DNA of 64,000 nt from Pseudomonas avellanae BPIC 631 (lineage in GTDB: Bacteria > Pseudomonadota > Gammaproteobacteria > Pseudomonadales > Pseudomonadaceae): positions 1 to 64,000 of the forward strand of contig NZ_ATDK01000048.1 of NCBI RefSeq assembly GCF_000444135.1, in the 5' to 3' direction. Under the pieces are notes generated by a model that was not told where the DNA came from, ran no database searches, and saw only the letters and a program-made list of their open reading frames with translations. Below are positions 9,639 to 18,577 of the stretch, piece by piece. Every line of letters begins with the position of its first letter. Positions within the stretch are counted from its first letter, which is position 1. A program made the position numbers and the translations under genes.

Positions 9639-11045
9639 ATGGGCCTTAATGACCAGTGGATGCAGCGTGACCTCAAGGTCCTGTGGCACCCCTGCACCCA
9701 GATGAAAGACCACGAAAATCTGCCGTTGATACCGATCAAGCGTGGCGAAGGCGTATGGCTTGAAGACTTCGAGGGCAAGCGTTATCTGGACGCTGTCAGT
9801 TCCTGGTGGGTCAACGTGTTCGGCCATGCCAATCCGCGCATTAACCAGCGCATCAAGGACCAGGTCGACCAGCTGGAGCATGTGATTCTCGCCGGTTTCA
9901 GCCATCAGCCGGTGATCGAACTGTCCGAGCGGCTGGTCAAGCTGACCCCCGAGGGCCTGACGCGCTGCTTTTACGCCGACAACGGTTCTTCGTGCATCGA
10001 AGTCGCGTTGAAGATGAGCTTTCACTATTGGCTCAATCGCGGCCAGCCGGCCAAGAAGCGCTTCGTCACCCTGACCAACAGCTACCACGGCGAAACCATG
10101 GCGGCGATGTCGGTCGGTGACGTGCCGCTGTTCACTGAAACCTACAAGGCGCTGCTGCTCGACACCATCAAGGTGCCAAGCCCCGACTGCTATCACCGCC
10201 CCGACGGCATGAGTTGGGAAGAGCATTCGCGCAACATGTTTGCTGCCATGGAACAGACTCTGGCCGAGCATCATGCCAGCGTTGCGGCAGTGATCGTGGA
10301 GCCGCTGATTCAGGGCGCGGGTGGCATGCGCATGTATCACCCGATCTACCTCAAGCTGCTGCGCGAGGCCTGTGACCGCTACGGCGTGCACCTGATCCAC
10401 GATGAAATCGCCGTGGGCTTCGGCCGTACCGGGACCATGTTTGCCTGCGAACAGGCGGGCATCCGTCCGGATTTCCTGTGCCTGTCCAAGGCGCTGACCG
10501 GTGGCTACCTGCCGCTGGCGGCCTGCGTGACCACAGACGACGTGTACGACGCGTTTTACGACGACTACCCGACGCTGCGCGCCTTCCTGCATTCGCACAG
10601 CTATACCGGCAACCCGCTGGCCTGTGCTGCGGCGCTGGCGACGCTGGATATTTTCGAGCAGGACAACGTCATCGAGAACAACAAGGCGCTGGCGCAACGC
10701 ATGGCAACGGCGACGGCGCACCTGGTGGATCACCCGCATGTGGCGGAAGTGCGCCAGACCGGCATGGCCATCGCTATCGAGATGGTTCAGGACAAGGCCA
10801 CCAAGACGGCCTACCCGTGGCAGGAACGCCGTGGCATGAAGGTCTTTCAGCATGCGCTGGAGCGTGGCGCATTGCTGCGGCCGCTGGGCAGCGTGGTGTA
10901 TTTCCTGCCGCCTTACGTTATTACGCCGGAGCAGATCGACTTTCTGGCCGAGGTGGCTACCGAGGGCATTGATATCGCGACGCGCAGCAGCATCAGTGTG
11001 GCGGTGCGGGAGAATTTTCATCCGGATTTCAGGGATCCGGGCTAG
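9639..11045 (+). CDS. bioA: Adenosylmethionine-8-amino-7-oxononanoate aminotransferase
   Basis: PLP enzyme converting 7-keto-8-aminopelargonate to 7,8-diaminopelargonate with SAM as amino donor, in biotin synthesis. The 468 residues carry LWHPCTQMKDH at the N-terminus, SSWWVNVFGHANPRI, the PLP-phosphate contact FYADNGSSCIEVALKM, HDEIAVGFGRTG (Asp for the pyridine ring) and LSKALTGGYLPLAA with the Schiff-base Lys. I start at ATG 9639 (MGLNDQW) rather than the TTG two codons earlier. Divergent from the amine oxidase across ~210 bp; other bio genes are not in the window, as is usual for Pseudomonas. Confidence 0.96.
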   Translation: MGLNDQWMQRDLKVLWHPCTQMKDHENLPLIPIKRGEGVWLEDFEGKRYLDAVSSWWVNVFGHANPRINQRIKDQVDQLEHVILAGFSHQPVIELSERLVKLTPEGLTRCFYADNGSSCIEVALKMSFHYWLNRGQPAKKRFVTLTNSYHGETMAAMSVGDVPLFTETYKALLLDTIKVPSPDCYHRPDGMSWEEHSRNMFAAMEQTLAEHHASVAAVIVEPLIQGAGGMRMYHPIYLKLLREACDRYGVHLIHDEIAVGFGRTGTMFACEQAGIRPDFLCLSKALTGGYLPLAACVTTDDVYDAFYDDYPTLRAFLHSHSYTGNPLACAAALATLDIFEQDNVIENNKALAQRMATATAHLVDHPHVAEVRQTGMAIAIEMVQDKATKTAYPWQERRGMKVFQHALERGALLRPLGSVVYFLPPYVITPEQIDFLAEVATEGIDIATRSSISVAVRENFHPDFRDPG

Positions 11046-11074
11046 GGCTGGAATTTGCGGCGGCGCGACTGACG

Positions 11075-11180
11075 CCTTCGCGGACAAGTCCGCTCCCACG
11101 AGCGGACCGGGCAACGCCGCATTAACGCCGCATTAATGTGGGAGCGGACCGGGCGACGCTTCGCTTGTTCGCGAAAGGGC
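11075..11180. repeat. REP-type inverted repeat pair between bioA and rsmE
   Basis: CTTCGCGGACAAGTCCGCTC followed by CCAC faces TGTGGGAGCGGACCGGGCGA and CGCTTCGC. Same blocks as the ahcY-metF unit but with the opposite arrangement of arms. The spacer holds a short direct duplication, CGCCGCATTAA twice. Confidence 0.85.
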
Positions 11181-11214
11181 CATCACAGAACAAACACCGG
11201 AACCGAGACACACC

Positions 11215-11934
11215 ATGAGACTGTCCCGCTTTTTCACTGAAACGCCGCTGAGCCTGGGCGAGCACGAACTGCCTGAAGCCCAGGCGCATTACATCAGCCG
11301 TGTGCTGCGCATGACCGAGGGCGATGCCCTGCAACTGTTCGATGGCTCAGGCCAGGAGTTTCGTGGCACGCTGCTGGAAGTCGGCAAGAAACGCGTGCGT
11401 GTGCAACTGACTGAATGCTTTGCCGGGCAGGTTGAATCAGGCTTGCGCATTCATCTGGGTCAGGGCTTGTCGCGTGGCGAGCGCATGGATTGGGCGATTC
11501 AGAAGGCGACCGAGCTAGGCGTCAGCGAGATAACGCCGATTGTCAGCGAGCGCTGCGAAGTGCGCCTCAAGGACGAACGCGCCGAGAAGCGTCAGGCGCA
11601 TTGGCAGCAGATCGCAATCAGCGCGTGCGAGCAATGCGGTCGCTCGGTGGTGCCGGTCATTCACCCACCGATGCCGCTGGCCGACTGGATCAAGCTCACC
11701 GAAGCCGACCTGAAACTGGTGCTGCACCCGGTGGCCGAGCCGCTGACCAGCCATGCCAAACCCGCCAGTCTGGCCTTTCTGATCGGCCCGGAAGGCGGCT
11801 TGAACGATGCAGAAGTCCATCAGGCACAAACCGCCGGCTTCCACGCCGCCCGCTTAGGCCCGAGAGTCCTGCGCACCGAGACGGCCCCGGTGGTTGCGCT
11901 CAGCGTGGCGCAGCAGTTGTGGGGCGATTTTTGA
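11215..11934 (+). CDS. rsmE: 16S rRNA (uracil-1498-N3)-methyltransferase
   Basis: Methylates U1498 of 16S rRNA with SAM. 239 residues: N-terminal PUA-like part (MRLSRFFTETPLSLGEHELPE is family-typical) and a SPOUT knot C-terminal domain with ITPIVSERCEV, ISACEQCGRSVVPVI, the LIGPEGGLNDAEV cofactor loop and LGPRVLRTETAPVVAL trefoil-knot motif. The ATG at 11,215 has a GAGACA site upstream. Adjacent to bioA as in P. aeruginosa. Confidence 0.95.
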   Translation: MRLSRFFTETPLSLGEHELPEAQAHYISRVLRMTEGDALQLFDGSGQEFRGTLLEVGKKRVRVQLTECFAGQVESGLRIHLGQGLSRGERMDWAIQKATELGVSEITPIVSERCEVRLKDERAEKRQAHWQQIAISACEQCGRSVVPVIHPPMPLADWIKLTEADLKLVLHPVAEPLTSHAKPASLAFLIGPEGGLNDAEVHQAQTAGFHAARLGPRVLRTETAPVVALSVAQQLWGDF

Positions 11935-11983
11935 TCGTTTGATGCGTCCTCAAACGCGCTGCACGCTCAGAGTCAGACACCGG

Positions 11984-12091
11984 CGGGGTGGGCGAGCTTG
12001 CTCGCGAAAGGGTCGATACAGAACATGAAAATACAGCGTTTGTACCATCGTCTTCGCGAGCAAGCGAAGCGTCGCCCGGCTCGCTCCCACA
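11984..12091. repeat. REP-type inverted repeat pair after rsmE
   Basis: GGGCGAGCTTGCTCGCGAAAGG (split GGGCGAGCTT + GCTCGCGAAAGG) faces CTTCGCGAGCAAGCGAAGCG and CCCGGCTCGCTCCCAC. A sequence variant (GAGC instead of GGAC core) of the other REP doublets; fills the gap between two convergent genes. Confidence 0.82.
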
Positions 12092-12136
12092 AGGATTTGC
12101 ATTTACCCAGCCATTGAGGCCTGAACCTGGCCACTT

Positions 12137-12751
12137 TCACAGCACATAAAAACAAATCGCCACAAAGTGCATCAAACTGCCGCCGATCACGAACAGGTGC
12201 CAGATGCCGTGAAAGTGGCGGATATGGTCGTAGGCGAAGAACAGGATGCCGACGGTGTACAGCACGCCGCCGCCTGCCAGCCAGATGAAGCCCGCCAGGC
12301 CGAGCGCAGCGATCAGCGGTTTGACGGCCACCAGCACGATCCAGCCCATCACCGCATAAATCACGATGGACATGATGCGCGCTTCAGAACGGGGTTTTAT
12401 CTCCTGCAAAATGCCGATCAGCGCCAGCCCCCAGACGATACCGAACAACGTCCAGCCCCACGCGCCGCGCAGTGTCACGAGGCAGAACGGCGTGTAGCTG
12501 CCAGCAATCATCAGATAGATCGAAAAGTGATCGACCTTCTGCATGATCGATTTCGAGCGGCCTTTGACGCTGTGGTACACCGTCGAGACGCTGTACAGCG
12601 TCACCAGGCACGCGCCATAAATGGCCATGCTGACCACTTTCCAGACATCACCCTGCAGGCTGGCCATCACCAATAACCAGATCGCGCCGACGGTGGCGAG
12701 CACTGTGCCCACCAAATGCGACCAGGCGTTGAATTTTTCTCCGTAATACAT
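12137..12751 (-). CDS. Hemolysin III family (PAQR-type) membrane protein
   Basis: A 204-residue inner-membrane protein of the HlyIII/YqfA/PAQR group. Seven hydrophobic segments are visible. Family landmarks: EKFNAWSHLVG near the N-terminus, STVYHS after the second helix (His of the metal site), and DHIRHFHGIWHLFVIGGSLMHF near the C-terminus, giving the HxxxH-type cluster of the putative zinc site. The ATG at 12,751 has GAGGG upstream; an earlier in-frame start adds a polar extension unlike the family. Physiological role in bacteria is poorly defined; hemolysis should not be assumed. Confidence 0.88.
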   Translation of the reverse strand: MYYGEKFNAWSHLVGTVLATVGAIWLLVMASLQGDVWKVVSMAIYGACLVTLYSVSTVYHSVKGRSKSIMQKVDHFSIYLMIAGSYTPFCLVTLRGAWGWTLFGIVWGLALIGILQEIKPRSEARIMSIVIYAVMGWIVLVAVKPLIAALGLAGFIWLAGGGVLYTVGILFFAYDHIRHFHGIWHLFVIGGSLMHFVAICFYVL

Positions 12752-12873
12752 CCGCTTATTGCCCTCGTCTAGAGAAAACCCTGATTGCAGAGGCTCCGGC
12801 TTATTGAAACAAAGAGCAACGTATCTGTCATTACAGGGCACAATCAGTTCACACCAACAACAAGCGCCACGAC

Positions 12874-13800
12874 ATGCAGATCGATGACGAACTTACGCTC
12901 AAGAAACTCGAAATCTTCCTGGCCTTCATGCGCACCGGCAATCTGGCCCGCGCAGCAGAAGAGTTGCAGACCAGCAACGTCAGCGTGCACCGCGCCATTC
13001 ATTCACTGGAAAGCGCCCTGCGCTGCCCGCTGTTCAAGCACGAAGGGCGTAATCTGACGCCGCTGGAAAGCGCTTACGTGCTGGAAGAACGTGCGCAGAA
13101 GCTGGTGCAGGATGTGCTCGCAACGGTTGAGCTGACCCGTCAGGCAGCGGGCTTCTCGGCGGCGCGATTCCGGCTCGGGGCCTTGTACTCACTGACGGTC
13201 AAGACCGTGCCGCAGTTGATCATGGGCCTGAAGATCCGCCGCAGCGAGCTGAATATCGACCTGATTCTGGGTTCGAACATCGACCTGCTCTACAAGCTCA
13301 AGAACATGGAAGTCGATGCCATGCTGGTGTCGCTGGACGAGAGCACCAATGACCCCGATTGCGAGCATCTGGCGCTGTTTTCCGACGATATCTTCCTCGC
13401 CGTGCCCACCGACTCACCCTTTGCCGAGCACGCTGAAGTGGACTTGGGCGACCTGCGCGAGGCGACGTTTATCACCCTCACCCAGGGCTTTGCGACCCAT
13501 CGCGACGGCATACGGGTTTTTCAGCAGGCCGGGTTCGAACCCAAAGTGGCGATGCAGGTGAATGACATCTTCACCCTGTTGAGCATGGTCAGCTCCGGCG
13601 TCGGCTATGCGCTGCTGCCAGGGCGCATCGCAGCGGTCTATGAAAACCGCGTGCGCTTGATTCCGCTGCAAAGCCGCTACCGGATGCAGCAGCACATTGG
13701 CGTGGTCTTTCTCAAATCCAAAGAGCGCGATCCCAACCTGCTGGCGCTGCTGGCCGAGTGCCGGATGTATGCAAATCGCCTGCTGGAGCAAGCGACCTGA
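12874..13800 (+). CDS. mdcR: LysR-family regulator of malonate utilisation
   Basis: 308 residues: an N-terminal winged helix (TLKKLEIFLAFMRTGNLARAAEELQTSNVSVHRAIHSLE) followed by a LysR substrate-binding domain. Its location beside the malonate genes identifies it as MdcR, the activator that senses malonate. It is transcribed toward the mdc operon and ends 10 bp from the end of mdcM, so it lies at the distal end of the operon, not divergent from mdcA. A candidate binding site is the palindrome at 21,205-21,227, over 7 kb away, in front of mdcA. Confidence 0.88.
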   Translation: MQIDDELTLKKLEIFLAFMRTGNLARAAEELQTSNVSVHRAIHSLESALRCPLFKHEGRNLTPLESAYVLEERAQKLVQDVLATVELTRQAAGFSAARFRLGALYSLTVKTVPQLIMGLKIRRSELNIDLILGSNIDLLYKLKNMEVDAMLVSLDESTNDPDCEHLALFSDDIFLAVPTDSPFAEHAEVDLGDLREATFITLTQGFATHRDGIRVFQQAGFEPKVAMQVNDIFTLLSMVSSGVGYALLPGRIAAVYENRVRLIPLQSRYRMQQHIGVVFLKSKERDPNLLALLAECRMYANRLLEQAT

Positions 13801-13810
13801 TCGTCAGCGT

Positions 13811-14575
13811 CTACCCCACGATAGCGCGCACGATGAAATACAACACCGAAGGGCCAAGCAAGCAGCCCAGCCCGGTGTGGAACGTGGCAGTCAGCGCGCC
13901 ATAAGGCACCAGACGCCGATCCGTCGCCGCCAGCCCGGCAGTCACGCCGCTGACGGTGCCGGCCAGACCGCCGAAGACCATCGCCGAGCGCGGGTTGTCC
14001 AGCCCCATCCAGCGCGCAGCCATTGGTGTGCCGACCATAACCAGAATCGCCTTGATCAGGCCGGTGGCAATCGACAGCGCCATGACGTCCGAGGTCGCGC
14101 CCAAGGCAGCACCCGTCACCGGGCCGACGATATAGGTCACCGCGCCTGCGCCGATGGTGGTCATGCTGATTGCATCGCGATAGCCAAACATCCAGGCAAT
14201 GCTCGCACCGACGATGAATGGCAGAATCGTGCCCAACAGCAAGGCGATCACACCGATCAGCCCGGCCTTGCGGGCTTCGGTGGCCTGCACTTCAAAGGCC
14301 GTCGCCACGATGGCGAAGTCACGCAGCATCGCCCCACCCATCAGGCCGATGCCGGAGAACAGCGTGATATCGGCCAGCCCCTTCTGGCCACCGGTCAAGG
14401 TGCCGCCGACCCAGGCCAGAATCAGCCCGATGACAATCGCGATGGCCGAGCCGTGCACGCGGCCAAACGTCAGCCGTTTTGACAACACCACCGACACCCA
14501 CATGATGATGCCGACGAAGGCGAAGGCGGTGATCAGGCCGTTGTGTTCCAGTCCCTTCTCGATGAGATCCCACAT
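13811..14575 (-). CDS. mdcM: Malonate transporter subunit MdcM/MadM
   Basis: A 254-residue, strongly hydrophobic protein of about eight membrane segments with GLGCLLGPSVLYFIVRAIVG at the end. It is the larger half of the MadL-MadM type sodium-dependent malonate transporter. It follows mdcL with one base between, and the pair closes the operon. Presence of this two-part carrier explains the lack of an MdcF permease here. Confidence 0.88.
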   Translation of the reverse strand: MWDLIEKGLEHNGLITAFAFVGIIMWVSVVLSKRLTFGRVHGSAIAIVIGLILAWVGGTLTGGQKGLADITLFSGIGLMGGAMLRDFAIVATAFEVQATEARKAGLIGVIALLLGTILPFIVGASIAWMFGYRDAISMTTIGAGAVTYIVGPVTGAALGATSDVMALSIATGLIKAILVMVGTPMAARWMGLDNPRSAMVFGGLAGTVSGVTAGLAATDRRLVPYGALTATFHTGLGCLLGPSVLYFIVRAIVG

Positions 14576-14576
14576 A

Positions 14577-15002
14577 TCAGCGACCTCCAGCCGGGGTGAT
14601 TTCAGGGATCACCGGGCTTGGCAGCGGCTCTTCCTTGGGCAACGGCTCGCCCCGGTTGGTACGGCTTATCAAAGCAATGGTGCAGGCACATAACACCACC
14701 GAACCGACGGCGGCCAGCACGGCAACAGGCCCGCCTTTCAGTGCGGTGACGACATTCTGTTGCGCAGCCATCGCGACCACCACCGGGATATACAGCGCAC
14801 CCCAGAAACCGACGCCCATTTCACAGTCTTTGCTCATGCCGCCGTTTTTCTCCATCCACAGGCGTGCGCAGATCAACAGGATCATGGCGATCCCGACCCC
14901 GCCCACATTGGATTTGACGCCCAGCAGAACGCCGAGCATGTCACCGAGAATCACGCCCGCAAGCGTGCAGATAGCCAGTAGTGCAACACCGTAGATAATC
15001 AT
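14577..15002 (-). CDS. mdcL: Malonate transporter subunit MdcL/MadL
   Basis: 141 residues with four hydrophobic segments and a polar proline-rich tail (KEEPLPSPVIPEITPAGGR). Starts MIIYGVALLAICTLAGVILG with the DMLGVLLGVKSNVGGVGIAM segment typical of MadL. Small partner of MdcM in malonate uptake. About 70 bp separate it from mdcH upstream, the largest gap within the mdc operon. Confidence 0.87.
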   Translation of the reverse strand: MIIYGVALLAICTLAGVILGDMLGVLLGVKSNVGGVGIAMILLICARLWMEKNGGMSKDCEMGVGFWGALYIPVVVAMAAQQNVVTALKGGPVAVLAAVGSVVLCACTIALISRTNRGEPLPKEEPLPSPVIPEITPAGGR

Positions 15003-15071
15003 TGTTGTTATTCCTCTGTTTGCATTGCTGAAGTTGTTGTTTTTGTCCTTCGTAGCAGCTGCACGGCGGTT

Positions 15072-16007
15072 CTATGGGCTGCGGCGACCCTCCTCACGCG
15101 ACAGCGCGACCAGGCTGTCCAGACGCGCGGCCTGAAAGGCCAGCGCCGTTCCTTGCTGAAACACCTTGCGCGCCAGGCCGGTCAATACGTCGCCGGGTGG
15201 TAGCTCGATGTGCAGGCGCACACCGCGCTCATAAGCGGTTTCCACGGTGCTGCGCCAGTCGATGACCCGGCACATGTTGAACGCCAGGTCGTCACGCAGC
15301 TTTTCGGCGCTGAGCAGCGGACGCGCCGTGCTGCCGCTGAGGTAGCGCACCGTTGGCGCCTTCAGCTCGACCCTGGAAAAAGCCTCGGCCAGTTGCTGCG
15401 CAGGCGCTTGCAGCAAGGCGCAATGCGAGGGCACGCTGACTGCGAGGCGCTTGATGGCGGCAGCGCCCGCCGCTTTGGCCAGTTGCCCGACCTGCCGCAT
15501 GGCCTCGCTGCTACCCGAAATCACCATCTGGTTATCGGCGTTGATATTGGCGAGAAACACCGGCGAACTCGGGCCGTGTACCTGGCCGATCAGTGCCTCG
15601 ATCTGGGTCTGGTCCAGACCGATGACAGCGGTCATGCCATAACCTTGGGGCCAGGCGCTCTGCATCAGTTCGCCGCGCAGCGCGACCAGCCGCACGGCAT
15701 CGTCGAAGGCCAGCGCGTCACAGATGACAGCTGCCGGATAGGCACCGATGGACAGCCCTGCAACGTAATCCGGCACACAGCCGCGCGCCTGCAACAGCCG
15801 GGCGCAGGCGACACCGGCGATCAGCAGGCACAGCTGAACGGCACGGGTCGCGTGCAGCGCCTGAGGGGTGTCCAGCGCCAGGATGTCTTCACCCAGCGCG
15901 TCAGCGGCTTCTTGCAGGCAATCGCGAACCACTGGGTCATCCGGCAACTGATGCAGCATGCCCGCCTGCTGCGCGCCCTGGCCGGGAAACACCCACAGGC
16001 TGCTCAT
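15072..16007 (-). CDS. mdcH: Malonate decarboxylase epsilon subunit (malonyl-CoA:ACP transacylase)
   Basis: 311 residues of the FabD-like acyltransferase fold. It loads the MdcC carrier with malonate from malonyl-CoA at the start of the catalytic cycle. WVFPGQGAQQAGML opens the domain; the nucleophile is in GLSIGAYPAAV; VSVPSHCALL supplies the second catalytic His region. The start ATG at 16,007 overlaps the mdcG stop by 4 bases; a longer in-frame start would run further into mdcG. Confidence 0.92.
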   Translation of the reverse strand: MSSLWVFPGQGAQQAGMLHQLPDDPVVRDCLQEAADALGEDILALDTPQALHATRAVQLCLLIAGVACARLLQARGCVPDYVAGLSIGAYPAAVICDALAFDDAVRLVALRGELMQSAWPQGYGMTAVIGLDQTQIEALIGQVHGPSSPVFLANINADNQMVISGSSEAMRQVGQLAKAAGAAAIKRLAVSVPSHCALLQAPAQQLAEAFSRVELKAPTVRYLSGSTARPLLSAEKLRDDLAFNMCRVIDWRSTVETAYERGVRLHIELPPGDVLTGLARKVFQQGTALAFQAARLDSLVALSREEGRRSP

Positions 16008-16642
16008 GCGCACACCTCGGCCAGATGCCACGGGTCACTCACCAGTCGCGCACCGCTGGCGGTCTTGAGCAGCACCCTTCCCACTGGCCGCGCCCATTCG
16101 CGCAGCGCGACGGCGCCTTGATCGAGCTGTAACTGGACATCGACCCGGCAGACCGATGTTGCCAGCGCTTCGACCAACTCGGCGGCACAGCGGCGACTGA
16201 ACGGCGTCGGCGTGCGCAGAATCAGGTCCAGATCGCTGTCCTGATTCAGCGCGGCAATGCCGCTGGCCAATTCTAAGCCAGCACTGCCGCCAACACCCCA
16301 AACCCGCTCCAGCGCATCCATCACCGGGCGGACCTGGCGCAAGGCGCGCAGCGCTGGCCAGTCCTGAATGTGCTCGCTCGGGCAATCGATCAGTTGCTCG
16401 GGAGTCACCCGGCGATAGGCATCCGTCAGCCACATCCTCGCGGCATAGCGCTGCTCACGCCCCCGGCCGCGTAACCCCACGGCGACCTGCCCGGCCGGCA
16501 TAACCTGGCGACGCACCACCACCGGCTGCCCGGCCAGCACCGTATCGACCGCCCATTGCGGCGCATCGTCCGGCAAGGCAGACAGCCGCATGCCCCACAA
16601 CAAATCATGGGGCAGCACTGCGAAAGCGCTGTCGATCACCAC
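16004..16642 (-). CDS. mdcG: Malonate decarboxylase holo-ACP synthase (phosphoribosyl-dephospho-CoA transferase)
   Basis: 212 residues of the MdcG nucleotidyltransferase family. Transfers the 2'-(5-triphosphoribosyl)-3'-dephospho-CoA made by MdcB to the serine of MdcC. A nucleotidyltransferase-like acidic motif is present (ALNQDSDLDLILRTP, residues ~135-150). Overlaps mdcE by 7 bases and mdcH by 4, indicating translational coupling. Confidence 0.9.
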   Translation of the reverse strand: MVIDSAFAVLPHDLLWGMRLSALPDDAPQWAVDTVLAGQPVVVRRQVMPAGQVAVGLRGRGREQRYAARMWLTDAYRRVTPEQLIDCPSEHIQDWPALRALRQVRPVMDALERVWGVGGSAGLELASGIAALNQDSDLDLILRTPTPFSRRCAAELVEALATSVCRVDVQLQLDQGAVALREWARPVGRVLLKTASGARLVSDPWHLAEVCA

Positions 16643-17436
16643 TGCGCCCGCAACAACTGGCGCACGTGTGCCGAGGCTTTACGGTTGCTGGCACCCAGAC
16701 GACTGCTCAGGTCGACACCGTTGGCTTGCACGTCCTTGATCGCGCTGCTTAATACATGGCGAACCTGGGTCAGGTCGTCCGTAGCGGGCTGTTCGATCTG
16801 GCTGACCGACAGGGTTTCCCACAGCAGGCCGAGGCTGGCGTAGCTGTCGATGTCGTACGCCATTGGCGCAATGCTGGCGGCGAGCTTTTCCAGGTCATCG
16901 ACACTGCGCTGGGTAACGCGGGCGGCCGAGGCCTTGCCCATCGCGTGCACCATCACGCCAGGGTCGCGCAGCGCAATCAACCGGTTGGCTTGATAGCCGT
17001 GAGCCAGGAATGCGCCGGACATCGCCTTGCCAACCAACAGGCCAATCACCGGATGCCCGGCCAGCCGCGCTCGCGCATAGCTGTCCACCGCGCCGGCCAG
17101 CGCCTGATGGATGCCGAGCGCTTCCTCGCGACGGCCATACGCCTGGCTCGGCACATCGACAATCGCAATCAGCGCACGTTTTTCAGCGCGGTCGCGATCC
17201 TGTTCGATAGCATCGTCCACCGCCTTGGCCAGGCCCCAGCCTTCCAGCAAGCCCACTTCACCCTGACGCGCCCGAGGAAAGCGATTGTTGGTGTCGGCAA
17301 TCACCGCCACAAAACGCACCCGCTGTTCACCCAGCAAGCCGTCGGCAACCTTGAGCGAAGCAGGTAGACCGGTAACTTCGCTCGCGTCTGCGCTCAACGC
17401 GTTGAACCAGTTCAAACCCCGTTGTGAATGGCTCAT
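16636..17436 (-). CDS. mdcE: Malonate decarboxylase gamma subunit
   Basis: 266 residues of the crotonase/carboxyltransferase fold. With MdcD it forms the decarboxylase that turns malonyl-S-ACP into acetyl-S-ACP without biotin. Visible landmarks: VRFVAVIADTNNRFPRARQGEVGL, IVDVPSQAYGRREEALGIHQ and GKAMSGAFLAHGYQANR (family-conserved glycine-rich loop). The start overlaps the mdcD stop by 4 bases. Confidence 0.92.
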   Translation of the reverse strand: MSHSQRGLNWFNALSADASEVTGLPASLKVADGLLGEQRVRFVAVIADTNNRFPRARQGEVGLLEGWGLAKAVDDAIEQDRDRAEKRALIAIVDVPSQAYGRREEALGIHQALAGAVDSYARARLAGHPVIGLLVGKAMSGAFLAHGYQANRLIALRDPGVMVHAMGKASAARVTQRSVDDLEKLAASIAPMAYDIDSYASLGLLWETLSVSQIEQPATDDLTQVRHVLSSAIKDVQANGVDLSSRLGASNRKASAHVRQLLRAQW

Positions 17437-18284
17437 GACCGGGCTCCTTGATAGAGAGTGCGCACGCTGTGCGGATCGATTTGTGGCTCGGTGTCGAGAC
17501 TGGCCAGGCGTTGCAGGAACAGCTCGTACTGACCGCTGCGATGCGTTGCCGGCACACCCTGCTTGAGCCAGCCGCTGACCTGTTGGCGGATGTCGGCCAC
17601 ATCGTCGGCAGCAAAGCCGTCGACCAGATCGCTGGCGAAACGCTGCTCGCCACCGGTCAGGCTCCAGATAAAGGGCCGGTCGCGTGAGTCGTATTCTTCA
17701 ATGCCCGCTTCCTGCTCGATCACCTGCGGGCCGTTCAGGCCCAGCCGGGCTTCCTGAGTCACCAATAAATAGCTGCACAAGCCGGCGGCAATGGACATCC
17801 CGCCGAAACAGCCGACACTGCCTGCCACCACGCCGATGACTGGCTGGTACTGACGCAGATCGACCATCGCGGCATGAATCTCGGCGATCGCCGCCAGGCC
17901 CAGATTGGCTTCCTGCAAACGCACGCCACCAGTCTCCAGCAGCACGATGGCGGCAGTGGGGATGCCGTTGCGGTTGTCTTCGGCGGCCAGTTCCAGCGCA
18001 CCGGCCATTTTCGCGCCGCCCACTTCGCCCATGCTGCCGCCCTGAAACGAGCCTTCGATGGCGGCGATCACTACCGGCAGGCCGTCAACGGTGCCCTTGG
18101 CGATCACCACGCCGTCATCCGCCTGCGGCACGACACCTTGCATAGCCAGCCAGGGCGACATGACGCGATCAAACGGGCCGAGCAATTCCCGAAAGCTGCC
18201 GGCATCCAGCAAGGCGCGGGCGCGCTGGCGGGCACCGAGCTCGATAAAGCTGTGCTGGCTTAGCAAACGTGCGTTATCAGTCAT
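17433..18284 (-). CDS. mdcD: Malonate decarboxylase beta subunit
   Basis: 283 residues of the acyl-CoA carboxylase beta-like carboxyltransferase fold. It opens ARLLSQHSFIELGARQRARALLDAG; the catalytic-core segments are QGGSMGEVGGAKMAGALELA, PTAAIVLLETGGVRLQEANLGL and VVAGSVGCFGGMSIAAGLCSY. Partner of MdcE. Start is the ATG opening MTDNARLL; it overlaps mdcC by 8 bases. Confidence 0.93.
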   Translation of the reverse strand: MTDNARLLSQHSFIELGARQRARALLDAGSFRELLGPFDRVMSPWLAMQGVVPQADDGVVIAKGTVDGLPVVIAAIEGSFQGGSMGEVGGAKMAGALELAAEDNRNGIPTAAIVLLETGGVRLQEANLGLAAIAEIHAAMVDLRQYQPVIGVVAGSVGCFGGMSIAAGLCSYLLVTQEARLGLNGPQVIEQEAGIEEYDSRDRPFIWSLTGGEQRFASDLVDGFAADDVADIRQQVSGWLKQGVPATHRSGQYELFLQRLASLDTEPQIDPHSVRTLYQGARS

Positions 18285-18576
18285 GACCGATCTCCTCGAA
18301 ACCCTGCTCCAGACGCAGGCGCACCACACCAGGCGTTGCGCCGAAGTCATGAATGTCGATGCTCAGCGCGGGCGGGGTCTGGCCATCGAACATGCGCTCG
18401 AAAAGATGTTTCCAGCGCAGCGAGGCACCATTGACCGAGGTCACCACCTGAATCGACAATTTGCCTGGCTGACCGGGCTCCAGCAGTACCTCCAGATCAC
18501 CGGAACCGACCACGCCCACCAGCGCACGGCCTTTGGGCGGCTGTCCGGCGGGGAATTCAAAAGACAGGGTTTCCAT
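18277..18576 (-). CDS. mdcC: Malonate decarboxylase acyl carrier protein (delta subunit)
   Basis: 99 residues. The carrier binds the triphosphoribosyl-dephospho-CoA prosthetic group at a serine in VGSGDLEVLLEP; counting from the chosen ATG this is Ser25, the same position as in the characterised Klebsiella protein. Malonate is exchanged for acetate on its thiol and then decarboxylated. Translation starts at METLSFEF; an upstream in-frame extension enters mdcB. One base separates it from the mdcB stop. Confidence 0.92.
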   Translation of the reverse strand: METLSFEFPAGQPPKGRALVGVVGSGDLEVLLEPGQPGKLSIQVVTSVNGASLRWKHLFERMFDGQTPPALSIDIHDFGATPGVVRLRLEQGFEEIGHD

Positions 18577-18577
18577 T

